DNA of 64,000 bases from Citrobacter freundii ATCC 8090 = MTCC 1658 = NBRC 12681 (GCF_011064845.1 NZ_CP049015.1:496001-560000), one strand, 5' to 3'; numbered from the stretch's first letter, positions 42,191 through 50,298 are shown. Translations and numbers: made by a program. Notes: a model not told the origin generated them from the sequence alone.

Positions 42191-42233
42191 TTTCCACTTC
42201 GAAGTGGAAAACAACTCGCTACAAACTTATAAC
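42191..42233 (+). promoter_or_regulatory. Perfect 20-bp palindrome and promoter of the SFCGS/DUF431x operon
   Basis: TTTCCACTTCGAAGTGGAAA (42191-42210) is a perfect palindrome. Its last six bases (TGGAAA) sit 17 nt before TATAAC (42228-42233), so it covers a weak -35 element. This is the layout of a promoter needing an activator or being blocked by a repressor. The PRD/EIIB/EIIA regulator at the end of the operon has a DNA-binding HTH and is the likely ligand. The 42004-42190 stretch holds no gene. Confidence 0.65.
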
Positions 42234-42296
42234 CTCCGTCGCTAATTTACCCTCAGAGACATTAACGGGGTAAGACGAGTGAATAACGGAGCTGTA

Positions 42297-42605
42297 ATGA
42301 ATGACATGGGGGAATCGGTGGAACTGGCCGACCGCATGCTGGCGCAGGTGTATGCCTTGCTGCGTGAACGCAACATTATTCCCAACGCCGTACAGGAACA
42401 GATGCTGACGTCGCATGTTCGCGCCATGGCGCACCGCTCGGTAACGGGTGAACCCTTACCAGAAGTCGATGCCAGCTTGTTTGATGAAATATCTGCCGAG
42501 TCAATGGCGCTTGCCCGCGACGTGGTCGCCGAGTTTGGCAATCTTCCTGAGGAAGAGGCCTGGCTGCTGTCGGTGCACTTTGAAGTCGCGAAAGACAACC
42601 TTTAA
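42297..42605 (+). CDS. Small single-PRD protein, first gene of the operon
   Basis: A 102-aa protein made of one PTS regulation domain (PRD). The segments LTSHVRAMAHRSVTGEPLPEVD and PEEEAWLLSVHFEVAKDNL carry the conserved His positions phosphorylated in PRD regulators. It has no DNA-binding domain, so it may be a sensor or a partner of the full regulator encoded at 47788. ATG at 42297 was chosen for GGAG five nt upstream. An in-frame GTG at 42279 has no ribosome site. Related small PRD proteins sit in the same gene block in Enterococcus and Aeromonas, as far as recalled. Confidence 0.75.
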   Translation: MNDMGESVELADRMLAQVYALLRERNIIPNAVQEQMLTSHVRAMAHRSVTGEPLPEVDASLFDEISAESMALARDVVAEFGNLPEEEAWLLSVHFEVAKDNL

Positions 42606-42615
42606 GGAGAAAAAG

Positions 42616-42978
42616 ATGGAACAGATTACCGTAGTGATTGGCGATCGTCTGGGTAAAGGCCAGAAAGTGGCGGCAGGCGTAGAGAAAGCGGGTGGCCGTG
42701 CCGTTGTGGTGCCGGGCGTTGCAGCAGATATGAAGCTGGGTGACGTGATGAAGGCGGAAAACGCCACCTTTGGTATCTCGTTTTGCGGCAGCGGTGGTGC
42801 GGGTGCGATTACTGCGCAGACCAAATACGGCTACAAGGCGAAATACGGCATGCGTTCGGTCGATGAAGGGGTAACCGCCATCAACGAAGGGTGCAACGTA
42901 CTGGGATTCGGCTTTATGGACAAAGAAGAGCTCGGCGAGCGCCTGGTGCAGGCCTGGCAAAAGAAACACGGCGCTTAA
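42616..42978 (+). CDS. SFCGS-family glycine-rich protein
   Basis: A 120-aa soluble protein of the glycine-rich SFCGS family, named for the motif seen at residues 55-59 (GISFCGSGGAGAITAQ). The N-terminus MEQITVVIGDRLGKGQ resembles a nucleotide- or phosphate-binding beta-alpha start. The function is unknown. The invariant Cys57 within a glycine-rich loop invites comparison with a phosphorylatable Cys of PTS EIIB proteins, but that is speculation. AAGGAGAAAAAG precedes the ATG. It begins 10 nt after the PRD gene. Confidence 0.8.
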   Translation: MEQITVVIGDRLGKGQKVAAGVEKAGGRAVVVPGVAADMKLGDVMKAENATFGISFCGSGGAGAITAQTKYGYKAKYGMRSVDEGVTAINEGCNVLGFGFMDKEELGERLVQAWQKKHGA

Positions 42979-42980
42979 GC

Positions 42981-43280
42981 ATGAAAGAGCAATTCACCAC
43001 CACGGTGAGAGTCACGGGTAAGGGCGAGACCAAAGCTCGCGCCTTTGCCGATGCCCTGAACCACGTTCAGGCTGCGGTGATGAAAGCGTCGCCGCATATC
43101 TTACTGCGTATTGAGCCACAGGATGTGCAGGTTGTTCAAGCGCGTGAATCGGTGCGTAAAGAGGCGTTTTTATTCCTCTTTTTGCGCCGGGAAAGACGCA
43201 CTTTCAGCGTGGAGCTGGACGTGACCGTCAACGTGACTGCCATCAATCTCGACAAGGTGGATTTCGTTACGCAACGCTGA
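42981..43280 (+). CDS. DUF4312 family protein
   Basis: A 99-aa protein, MKEQFTTTVRVTGKGETKAR onward, with alternating beta strands and a basic middle segment (LFLRRERRTFSVELDVTVNV). It has no membrane segment. It begins 2 nt after the SFCGS stop codon with little ribosome site of its own, so it is probably translated by coupling. The function is unknown. It always travels with SFCGS, DUF4311 and DUF4310 genes in the block known to me, which suggests a shared complex. Confidence 0.78.
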   Translation: MKEQFTTTVRVTGKGETKARAFADALNHVQAAVMKASPHILLRIEPQDVQVVQARESVRKEAFLFLFLRRERRTFSVELDVTVNVTAINLDKVDFVTQR

Positions 43281-43302
43281 TTTTCTATTAAAAGGCATAA
43301 TT

Positions 43303-44079
43303 ATGTTCCTGATAATATTAATAAAATCGCTCATCATCGGCGCGTTGGTTGGCGTTGGTGTCGGCGCTGGGGCTGCACGCATGTTTCATGCGCCTACCAC
43401 TCAAGGGATGGGCGCGTTTCGTACTCTTGGAGAACTGAATTCCTGCGAAGGGGATCCGGCTTCTCACTTCTCGTTCGGTCTGGGCTTCTTCTTTAACGCC
43501 TGGGCTTCCTCCGTTGCGGCGGGGGCGTTCACTCAGGACGTCGACCATCGCATCATCCCCAACTGGGGTGCCGCCGCGCTGATGATTAAAAATCGCAACG
43601 TCGGTGAAACGCTGCACGATCCTAAGCGCATGGCAATTGCCTGCGGCGTTATCGGGATGATCGTGGTGACCTTCCTGAACCTCACTGCGTCATCCGTACC
43701 GGAAGCGCTGCAGGTTACCGCCGTCAAGGTGCTGGTGCCAGCGGCTAACCTGCTGGTTAACACCGTGATGCCGGTGATCTTCTGGCTGGCGGCGATCGAC
43801 GCCGGTAAGAAATCCGGCTTCTGGGCCACCGTTTTTGGCGGCGCGGCGCAGCTGATCATGGGCAACGCCGTTCCGGGGCTGGTGCTCGGTATTCTGATCG
43901 GCAAAGGTGTTGAAGAAAGCGGCTGGAACCACGTCACGAAAGTGATGATGGTAGCTATCGTCGCGCTGTTTGTCCTGAGCGGCTTCTTCCGCGGTTTCGA
44001 TATGAAGATGATCGAATCCTTCCATCTGACCGTGCCTAACTGGCTCGAACTTATCCACAACTCGCTCAGCGGCAAATAA
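43303..44079 (+). CDS. DUF4311 family integral membrane protein
   Basis: A 258-aa membrane protein with about six to seven hydrophobic segments. The first is FLIILIKSLIIGALVGVGVGAGAA. The conserved-looking loop SCEGDPASHFSFGLGFFFNAWASSVAAGAF and the polar HRIIPNWGAA stretch could line a transport path. The function is unknown. With DUF4310 it is the only membrane component of the operon, so the two together are the candidate transporter. AAAAGGCATAATT precedes the ATG. Confidence 0.78.
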   Translation: MFLIILIKSLIIGALVGVGVGAGAARMFHAPTTQGMGAFRTLGELNSCEGDPASHFSFGLGFFFNAWASSVAAGAFTQDVDHRIIPNWGAAALMIKNRNVGETLHDPKRMAIACGVIGMIVVTFLNLTASSVPEALQVTAVKVLVPAANLLVNTVMPVIFWLAAIDAGKKSGFWATVFGGAAQLIMGNAVPGLVLGILIGKGVEESGWNHVTKVMMVAIVALFVLSGFFRGFDMKMIESFHLTVPNWLELIHNSLSGK

Positions 44080-44090
44080 CGGAGGTCATC

Positions 44091-44735
44091 ATGGAACAGA
44101 ATAAAGGTTTTTGGTTCGCTGACTGGTCGTTCCCGATCTTCGTGGGCCTGCTCTCATCCGGCGTATTTGCCGGAACGCACATGTACTACCTGTACGGTAT
44201 TGGCGCATTTAACGAAGTGGCTTTTGTGGCGATGCTGAAGGCGGGAATGGATACCGGCTCCTACGGGGCGGTGGCGGCATTTGGCGCAAGTTTCCTGTTT
44301 GCCCGCATCATTGAAGGTTCGCTGGTGGGGATTCTGGATATCGGCGGGGCGATTCAGACCGGGGTTGGGTTAGGCGTTCCGGCGCTGCTACTGGGCGCGG
44401 GCATTATCTTCCCGGTCGCCAACTTTGCCGCCTCGCTGGTCACCGGTCTGGTGATTGGTCTGGCGATTGGCTACATCATCATTCTGGCGCGTAAGTTCAC
44501 CATCAACCAGAGCGACTCAACCTACGGTGCGGACGTCATGATGGGGGCCGGTAACGCCTCCGGCCGCTTCCTCGGACCGTTGATTATCCTCAGCGCGATG
44601 ACGGCTTCTATTCCTATCGGAATCGGTTCTCTGGCGGGTGCGCTGCTGTTTTATCTGTGGCAAAAACCGATTACCGGCGGGGCGATCCTTGGGGCAATGA
44701 TCCTCGGGTCCATCTTCCCGATTGCCATTAGCTAA
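44091..44735 (+). CDS. DUF4310 family integral membrane protein
   Basis: A 214-aa membrane protein with about six segments and glycine-rich helices (GILDIGGAIQTGVGLGVPALLLGAGIIFPVANF). The segment DSTYGADVMMGAGNASGRFLGPLIILSAM is polar and may form a re-entrant loop. It follows DUF4311 by 11 nt, with CGGAGGTCATC as ribosome site. The function is unknown. It is the last gene before a REP element that divides the membrane and enzyme parts of the operon. Confidence 0.78.
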   Translation: MEQNKGFWFADWSFPIFVGLLSSGVFAGTHMYYLYGIGAFNEVAFVAMLKAGMDTGSYGAVAAFGASFLFARIIEGSLVGILDIGGAIQTGVGLGVPALLLGAGIIFPVANFAASLVTGLVIGLAIGYIIILARKFTINQSDSTYGADVMMGAGNASGRFLGPLIILSAMTASIPIGIGSLAGALLFYLWQKPITGGAILGAMILGSIFPIAIS

Positions 44736-44745
44736 CTGTTGATTT

Positions 44746-44781
44746 GCAGGCCGGATAAGGCGGTTACGCCGCCATCCGGCA
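44746..44781. repeat. REP element between transporter-like and enzyme genes
   Basis: GCAGGCCGGATAAGGCGGTTACGCCGCCATCCGGCAT, a single REP with stem. It lies within the operon, just before the ribosome site of the amidohydrolase gene. Confidence 0.85.
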
Positions 44782-44793
44782 TAGGAGAGAGCG

Positions 44794-45927
44794 ATGTTTG
44801 ATTTACTCCTGCGCCGTGCGCGCCTCGTTGACGATACGGTGAGTGATATTGCGCTCAAAGACGGCAAGATCGCGGCGTTGGGCGACGTTGATGGCCCGGC
44901 GCTGAAAACCATTGAGCTGGGCGGCGAGTGCTACGTCAGCGCAGGCTGGATTGACTCCCACGTTCATTGCTACCCGAAATCCCCGATTTACCACGACCAG
45001 CCGGATAGCGTCGGTATTGCGACTGGCGTCACTACTGTGGTGGATGCGGGCAGTACCGGGTCGGATGACATCGACGATTTTTACACCCTGACCCGGGAAG
45101 CTGCCACCGAGGTGTATGCGTTGCTGAATATCTCTCGCGTTGGGCTTATCGCCCAGAACGAGCTGGCCAACATGGCCAATATTGACGCTGATGCGGTGCG
45201 AGAGGCGGTGAAACGCCACCCTGATTTTATCGTCGGTCTGAAGGCACGTATGAGTAGCAGCGTAGTCGGTGAAAATGGCATCACCCCGCTGGATCGCGCC
45301 AAAGCGATGCAAAAAGAGAACGGCGACCTGCCGCTGATGGTGCACATCGGCAACAACCCGCCGGACCTGGATGAGATCGCCGAGCGCCTGAGCGCGGGTG
45401 ACATCATTACCCACTGCTACAACGGTAAGCCGAACCGCATTCTGACGCCGCAAGGCGAGCTGCGGGCGTCAGTGACGCGGGCGATTTCACGCGGCGTGCG
45501 TCTGGACGTTGGGCATGGCACCGCCAGCCTGAGCTTTGCGGTGGCAAAACGCGCTATTGAACTGGGGATTTTGCCACACACCATCAGTTCCGATATTTAC
45601 TGTCGCAACCGTATCAGCGGCCCGGTGCATTCTCTGGCGAATGTGATGTCGAAATTTCTCGCCATTGGGATGTCGCTTCCGCAGGTCATTGAGTGCGTTA
45701 CCGCCAATGCTGCCGACGGCCTGCGCCTGAAACAGAAGGGGCGACTGCAGGTCGGTCTTGATGCTGATTTAACCCTCTTTACGCTTAAGCGCCAGCCAAC
45801 CGTGCTGGTAGATGCAGAAAACGACAGCCTGCAGGCTGAACAACTGCTGGTGCCGCTTGCCGCAATACGTGCGGGCAAGGGCTATACGACCGAACAAGGG
45901 AGCGCGGAACATGCCTTCGATTTTTGA
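44794..45927 (+). CDS. Amidohydrolase/deacetylase (EF_0837/AHA_3915-type family)
   Basis: A 377-aa TIM-barrel metal hydrolase. The metal motif DSHVHCY gives His56 and His58. Further ligands appear in LKARMSS, MVHIGN, THCYNG and the DVGHGTAS region, and the SANAADGLRLK-like segment TANAADGLRLKQKGRLQVG is typical of dihydroorotase/N-acetylglucosamine-6-P deacetylase-type enzymes. It could remove an N-acyl group from an amino sugar acid before the PLP lyase acts. ATAGGAGAGAGCG precedes the ATG. Its 3' end overlaps the next gene by 17 nt. Confidence 0.82.
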   Translation: MFDLLLRRARLVDDTVSDIALKDGKIAALGDVDGPALKTIELGGECYVSAGWIDSHVHCYPKSPIYHDQPDSVGIATGVTTVVDAGSTGSDDIDDFYTLTREAATEVYALLNISRVGLIAQNELANMANIDADAVREAVKRHPDFIVGLKARMSSSVVGENGITPLDRAKAMQKENGDLPLMVHIGNNPPDLDEIAERLSAGDIITHCYNGKPNRILTPQGELRASVTRAISRGVRLDVGHGTASLSFAVAKRAIELGILPHTISSDIYCRNRISGPVHSLANVMSKFLAIGMSLPQVIECVTANAADGLRLKQKGRLQVGLDADLTLFTLKRQPTVLVDAENDSLQAEQLLVPLAAIRAGKGYTTEQGSAEHAFDF

Positions 45928-47029
45928 GAAATACGATTTAAAACAGGTGATTAATACCTCCGGCCGCATGACGGCGCTTGGCGTTTCCACGCCGCGACCA
46001 GAAGTGGTTGAAGCGGCGATGGCGGGGATGAACCACTATTTCGAGATGAAAGATCTTGTCAATAAAACCGGCGACTACATCGCGAAATTGCTGGAAGTGG
46101 AAGGGGCAACCGTTGTCTCTTGCGCCTCGGCGGGGATCGCCCTGTCGGTGGCTGGCGTATTGGTTAAAGACAGCGACTGGCTGCTGGAGAACCTGCACGT
46201 CACGCCCATCGAGAACAACGAAATCGTGCTGCCCAGAGGCCACAACGTCAACTTTGGCGCTCCGGTGGGGACCATGGTGGCGCTTGGCGGCGGTAAGTTA
46301 GTAGAGGCTGGTTATGCCAACGAATGTTCCGCGGCGCAGCTGGCGGCGGCCATTACACCGCGTACGGCGGCCATTCTGTATATCAAATCTCACCACTGCG
46401 TCCAGAAAAGTATGCTCAGCGTGGAGCAGGCTGCGGTGGTGGCGCGTACGCATAACCTGCCGCTGATCGTGGACGCGGCGGCGGAAGAAGATTTGCAATG
46501 CTACTACCGGGTTGGCGCAGATCTGGTTATTTATAGCGGCGCGAAGGCGATTGAAGGACCAACCAGCGGTCTGGTGATAGGTAAAACCCAGTACGTTGAG
46601 TGGGTGAAACGCCAGACGGCGGGAATTGGCCGGGCGATGAAGGTGGGGAAAGAGGGAATTCTTGGCCTAACCTGCGCCATCGAACTGTATCTGAACGCGC
46701 AGAAAGAGAGTGGCGCGGAGATGGTCGAGAAAATGACGCCGTTCATTAATGCGTTGAACCAGCTTAACGGCGTGAGCGCCCGCGTGGTGTGGGATAGCGC
46801 AGGGCGCGACATCGCACGCACGGAAATTAAGTTTGATGAAGCGGTAACCGGGATCGCCACGGGCGAACTGGTTGAAGCCCTGAAACAAGGCGAGTACGCG
46901 ATTTACTTCCGTGGTTACAAAGCTAACGAAGGCATTATCGAAGCCGATGTGCGCAGCGTCGATCGTGCGCAGCTGGAGATTGTGGCCCGTCGAATTGGTG
47001 AAGTGATTTCGCAGGAGAAAGAAGTATGA
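45911..47029 (+). CDS. DgaE-like PLP-dependent ammonia lyase
   Basis: A 372-aa fold-type I PLP enzyme related to DgaE, the D-glucosaminate-6-phosphate ammonia-lyase of Salmonella, and more distantly to SelA. IVDAAAEED holds the PLP-pyridine Asp (residue 188), and IYSGAKAIEGPTSG holds the Schiff-base Lys212. In the dga pathway this enzyme makes 2-keto-3-deoxy-6-phosphogluconate and ammonia. The start at 45911 (MPSIFEKYDLKQVINTSGRM) lies inside the amidohydrolase frame. A longer in-frame start at 45812 is rejected. The stop overlaps the next gene by four nt. Confidence 0.83.
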   Translation: MPSIFEKYDLKQVINTSGRMTALGVSTPRPEVVEAAMAGMNHYFEMKDLVNKTGDYIAKLLEVEGATVVSCASAGIALSVAGVLVKDSDWLLENLHVTPIENNEIVLPRGHNVNFGAPVGTMVALGGGKLVEAGYANECSAAQLAAAITPRTAAILYIKSHHCVQKSMLSVEQAAVVARTHNLPLIVDAAAEEDLQCYYRVGADLVIYSGAKAIEGPTSGLVIGKTQYVEWVKRQTAGIGRAMKVGKEGILGLTCAIELYLNAQKESGAEMVEKMTPFINALNQLNGVSARVVWDSAGRDIARTEIKFDEAVTGIATGELVEALKQGEYAIYFRGYKANEGIIEADVRSVDRAQLEIVARRIGEVISQEKEV

Positions 47030-47766
47030 AACTGACCCCTAACTTTTATCGCGACCGCGTCTGCCTGAACGTGCTGGCAGGCTCCAAAGAAAATGCGCGG
47101 GATATTTACGCGGCGGCGGAAGGACACGTGCTGGTTGGTGTGTTGTCAAAAAATTACCCGGATGTCGCAAGCGCAGTAGCGGATATGCGTGAATACGCAG
47201 CGCTTATCGACAATGCGCTCTCCGTGGGATTGGGGGCAGGCGACCCAAACCAGTCGGCGATGGTCAGTGAAATTTCCCGTCAGGTACAGCCGCAGCATGT
47301 TAATCAGGTCTTTACCGGCGTGGCCACAAGTCGCGCGCTGCTGGGCCAGCAGGATACAGTAGTCAACGGTCTGGTCTCGCCAACCGGCATGCCGGGCAGG
47401 GTGAAAATCTCCACCGGTCCGCTGAGCAGCCAGACGCCGGACGGTATTGTGCCGGTAGAAACCGCGATTGCGCTGCTCAAAGATATGGGCGGTAGCTCGA
47501 TTAAATACTTCCCGATGGGCGGCCTGAAATGCCGTGAAGAGTACATTGCCGTAGCGCAGGCCTGCGCCCGTCATGACTTCTGGCTGGAGCCAACCGGCGG
47601 TATCGACCTGGATAATTTCACTGAAATCCTGCAGATTGCCCTCGATGCCGGAGTGAGTAAAATCATTCCTCACATCTATAGTTCGATTATTGATAAGGTG
47701 AGTGGTAACACTCGTCCGGATGACGTACGCCAGCTGATGGCGATGACCCGGGCCTGCGTAGGCTAA
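47026..47766 (+). CDS. DgaF-like 2-keto-3-deoxy-6-phosphogluconate aldolase
   Basis: A 246-aa TIM-barrel aldolase related to DgaF. SSIKYFPMGGLKCREEY carries the candidate Schiff-base lysines (160 and 168), and EPTGGIDLDNF the C-terminal phosphate loop. In the dga pathway it splits KDGP into pyruvate and glyceraldehyde 3-phosphate, which would be the end of the route here too. ATGA coupling with the lyase gene indicates tight co-expression. The actual substrate in this block is not shown. Confidence 0.83.
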   Translation: MKLTPNFYRDRVCLNVLAGSKENARDIYAAAEGHVLVGVLSKNYPDVASAVADMREYAALIDNALSVGLGAGDPNQSAMVSEISRQVQPQHVNQVFTGVATSRALLGQQDTVVNGLVSPTGMPGRVKISTGPLSSQTPDGIVPVETAIALLKDMGGSSIKYFPMGGLKCREEYIAVAQACARHDFWLEPTGGIDLDNFTEILQIALDAGVSKIIPHIYSSIIDKVSGNTRPDDVRQLMAMTRACVG

Positions 47767-47787
47767 CTGACTGATGAGGAAACTGAC

Positions 47788-49701
47788 GTGCGATTCCCCA
47801 ACCAACGTTTAGCACAGCTGTTTGACATGTTGCAAAACGAAGCGCTTCCACAGGACGAGCTGGCGCAGCGGTTGTCGGTTTCCACACGCACCGTACGGGC
47901 GGATATCACCGCGCTAAACGCGCTGCTCACCCAGTACGGCGCACAGTTTGTCCTCAGCCGGGGTAACGGTTATCAGCTCAAAATTGACGACCCGGCAAGT
48001 TATAACACCCTGCAAACGCAGCAGCCCAACGCGTTGCTACGCATCCCTCGAACCAGCCAGGAACGGATACACTGGCTGGTGGTGCGTTTTCTGACGTCGG
48101 CTTTCTCGCTAAAGCTGGAAGATTTGGCTGATGAATGGTTTATCAGCCGCGCGACGCTGCAAAACGATATGGCTGAGGTGCGCGAGCATCTGCAACGTTA
48201 TCATCTGACGCTGGAAACGCGTCCCCGTCACGGCATGAAACTGTTCGGCAGCGAAATGGCGATTCGCGCCTGTTTGACCGATCTGCTGTGGACGCTGGCA
48301 CAGCAGGATCCGCAGCACCCATTAGTGATGCAGGAGGCGCTTAATGCCGGGATCCCTGAGCAGCTACAGCCCGTTTTACAGGATATTTTCGCTCGTTTTC
48401 ATATTCGTCTGACCGATGAGGGCGAGCTGTTTTTACGCTTGTACTGCGCGGTGGCGGTACGGCGGATTAGCGAAGGGTATCCACTCCCGGATTTTGCCGC
48501 AGAAGAGGCCGATCAATCGGTGTGCCTGGCCACGCGGGAAATCGCGGCGGTACTGCACCGCCTGGCAGACAAACCGCTTTCCGTTTCCGAAGAAAACTGG
48601 CTACAGGTGCATATTGCTGCCCGCCAGGTACAAGAGATCGCGCCCAGTGCTATCAATGCGGATGATGATGAAGCGTTGGTCAATTACATCCTGCGTTTTA
48701 TCAACACCCAGTACAACTACAACCTGTTGAATGACAAACAGTTGCATGCTGACCTGCTGACGCATATTAAGACGATGATCACCCGGGTGCGTTACCAGAT
48801 AATGATCCCCAATCCGCTGCTGGAAAATATTAAACAGCACTACCCCATGGCGTGGGACATGACGCTGGCCGCCGTCTCGGGATGGGGAAAATATACGCCG
48901 TACACCATCAGTGAAAATGAGATCGGCTTCCTCGTGCTGCATATTGGCGTCGGGCTGGAGCGTAGTTACAACATCGGTTATCAGAGACAGCCGAAGGTTC
49001 TGCTGGTATGCGATGCCGGAAATGCGATGGCGCGGATGATTGAAGCGGTGCTGGCGCGTAAGTATCCGCAGATAGAGATCGTCGATACCGTCACGCTGCG
49101 TGACTACGAACAGCGGGAAAGCATCAGCGAAGATTTTGTCATCTCTACCGCGCGGATCGGTGAAAAAGATAAGCCTGTAGCGATGATTGCGCCGTTCCCG
49201 ACCGATTATCAACTGGAACAAATTGGCAAACTGGTGCTGGTGGATAGAACCCGCCCGTGGATGTTGAACAAATTCTTCGATGCCGCCCATTTTCGTGTAA
49301 TTGACGAGCCAATGGATCAACAAACGTTGTTCAAAACCTTATGCCGTCAGTTGCAGGATGAAGGTTTTGTCGACGCAGAGTTCCTTGATTCTGTGGTTGA
49401 GCGTGAGGCCATCGTCAGCACCATGCTGGGTGACAGCATTGCCCTGCCGCACGCCCTCGGTCTGCTGGCCAAGAAAACGGTGGTCTACACCATACTCGCC
49501 CCGCAGGGTATCGCCTGGGGCGATGAAACCGCGCACGTGATCTTCCTGCTCGCCATCAGTAAAAGCGAGTACGAAGAAGCGATGGCGATCTACGATATTT
49601 TCGTCACCTTCCTGCGTGAACGCGCCATGACGCGGCTCTGCGCATGCCGGAATTTCACCGAGTTCAAAACCGTCGCCATGGAGTGTGTCAGTCGTTTTTG
49701 A
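47788..49701 (+). CDS. BglG/MtlR-type transcriptional regulator with two PRDs, EIIB and EIIA domains
   Basis: A 637-aa PTS-controlled regulator. Order: HTH_11 (about 5-60, LAQRLSVSTRTVRADITAL), a second HTH/Mga-like domain (about 90-160), PRD1 (about 185-285), PRD2 (about 290-395), EIIB-like domain with Cys408 (LLVCDAGNAMARM) and an EIIA-Fru/Mtl domain with His555 (GDSIALPHAL). This is the MtlR/ManR activator type, whose activity depends on PTS phosphorylation, and not an RNA-binding antiterminator. It is last in the operon, 21 nt after the aldolase. The GTG start is set by GAGGA upstream. It probably acts on the palindrome at 42191. Confidence 0.88.
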   Translation: MRFPNQRLAQLFDMLQNEALPQDELAQRLSVSTRTVRADITALNALLTQYGAQFVLSRGNGYQLKIDDPASYNTLQTQQPNALLRIPRTSQERIHWLVVRFLTSAFSLKLEDLADEWFISRATLQNDMAEVREHLQRYHLTLETRPRHGMKLFGSEMAIRACLTDLLWTLAQQDPQHPLVMQEALNAGIPEQLQPVLQDIFARFHIRLTDEGELFLRLYCAVAVRRISEGYPLPDFAAEEADQSVCLATREIAAVLHRLADKPLSVSEENWLQVHIAARQVQEIAPSAINADDDEALVNYILRFINTQYNYNLLNDKQLHADLLTHIKTMITRVRYQIMIPNPLLENIKQHYPMAWDMTLAAVSGWGKYTPYTISENEIGFLVLHIGVGLERSYNIGYQRQPKVLLVCDAGNAMARMIEAVLARKYPQIEIVDTVTLRDYEQRESISEDFVISTARIGEKDKPVAMIAPFPTDYQLEQIGKLVLVDRTRPWMLNKFFDAAHFRVIDEPMDQQTLFKTLCRQLQDEGFVDAEFLDSVVEREAIVSTMLGDSIALPHALGLLAKKTVVYTILAPQGIAWGDETAHVIFLLAISKSEYEEAMAIYDIFVTFLRERAMTRLCACRNFTEFKTVAMECVSRF

Positions 49702-49722
49702 GAGGCGTTATCCAGAATTCGA

Positions 49723-49755
49723 TGTAATGCGTATGTAATGTTAAACTGCATTACA
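49723..49755. promoter_or_regulatory. RelB-type operator upstream of relB-like gene
   Basis: TGTAATG at 49723-49729 and 49734-49740 are direct copies 11 bp apart, and CATTACA at 49749-49755 is inverted to them. TGTAAT resembles the half-site of the E. coli relBE operator. This suggests autoregulation by the toxin-antitoxin complex. Confidence 0.6.
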
Positions 49756-49778
49756 CATTCGATTCTACTGGAGGCATA

Positions 49779-50021
49779 ATGGCCACGCTGAACGTCCGTC
49801 TGGATGACAAACTCAAAAATGAGGCTTATGCCGTGCTGGAAAAACTGAACATTACTCCAACGGAAGCTGTGCGATTACTGTTTCAGTACGTCGCGGAAAC
49901 GGGGCGCATGCCAGTGAAAACCGTCACCGTTAGCGACAGCGAAGATACACTGATTCAGACAGTCCGGGAGAGGCTGGCCAGCCCGCAAAAAGGAATCAAG
50001 GTTAGTCTGGATGACTTATGA
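49779..50021 (+). CDS. relB: RelB/DinJ-family antitoxin
   Basis: An 80-aa antitoxin with the ribbon-helix-helix DNA-binding N-terminus (MATLNVRLDDKLKNEAYAVLEKLNITPTEAVRLLFQYV) and a C-terminal toxin-binding tail (QTVRERLASPQKGIKVSLDDL). It resembles E. coli RelB clearly. GGAGGCATA precedes the ATG. Its last 11 nt overlap the start of the toxin gene. The gene symbol is given by family resemblance. Confidence 0.88.
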   Translation: MATLNVRLDDKLKNEAYAVLEKLNITPTEAVRLLFQYVAETGRMPVKTVTVSDSEDTLIQTVRERLASPQKGIKVSLDDL

Positions 50022-50295
50022 ACTGGAATTCGACCCGAGAGCCTTAAAAGAGTGGCATAAACTGGGTGATACGGTGAAGGCTCAGTTTAAGAAGAAGTTG
50101 GCCGACGTGTTGTTGAACCCCAGAATTGACTCTGCCCGTTTAAACGGTCTTCCAGATTGCTATAAAATTAAGCTTAAATCGTCCGGCTATCGTCTGGTGT
50201 ACCAGGTTCGGGATGAGGTTGTGACCGTGTTTGTTGTCGCGGTCGGCAAACGAGAACATTCGGCCGTTTATCTCGATGCAAACAAACGGCTTTAG
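50011..50295 (+). CDS. relE: RelE-family mRNA interferase toxin
   Basis: A 94-aa ribosome-dependent mRNA endonuclease. The residues known to matter in E. coli RelE are all present at the same numbers: Lys52 and Lys54 (CYKIKLKSS), Arg61 (GYRLVYQV), Arg81 (GKREHS) and Tyr87 (AVYLD), so the toxin looks active. It overlaps relB by 11 nt. Its stop lies 3 nt from the stop of the convergent nrdG, an unusually tight junction that suggests a precise insertion. Confidence 0.9.
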   Translation: MTYELEFDPRALKEWHKLGDTVKAQFKKKLADVLLNPRIDSARLNGLPDCYKIKLKSSGYRLVYQVRDEVVTVFVVAVGKREHSAVYLDANKRL

Positions 50296-50298
50296 CGA

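Noticed and set aside
42297..49701. Reading the block as the known D-glucosaminate dga operon
   Set aside because: The mannose-family PTS genes dgaABCD and the sigma-54 activator DgaR are absent. No -24/-12 sigma-54 promoter was found upstream. Only the DgaE/DgaF-like enzymes are shared.
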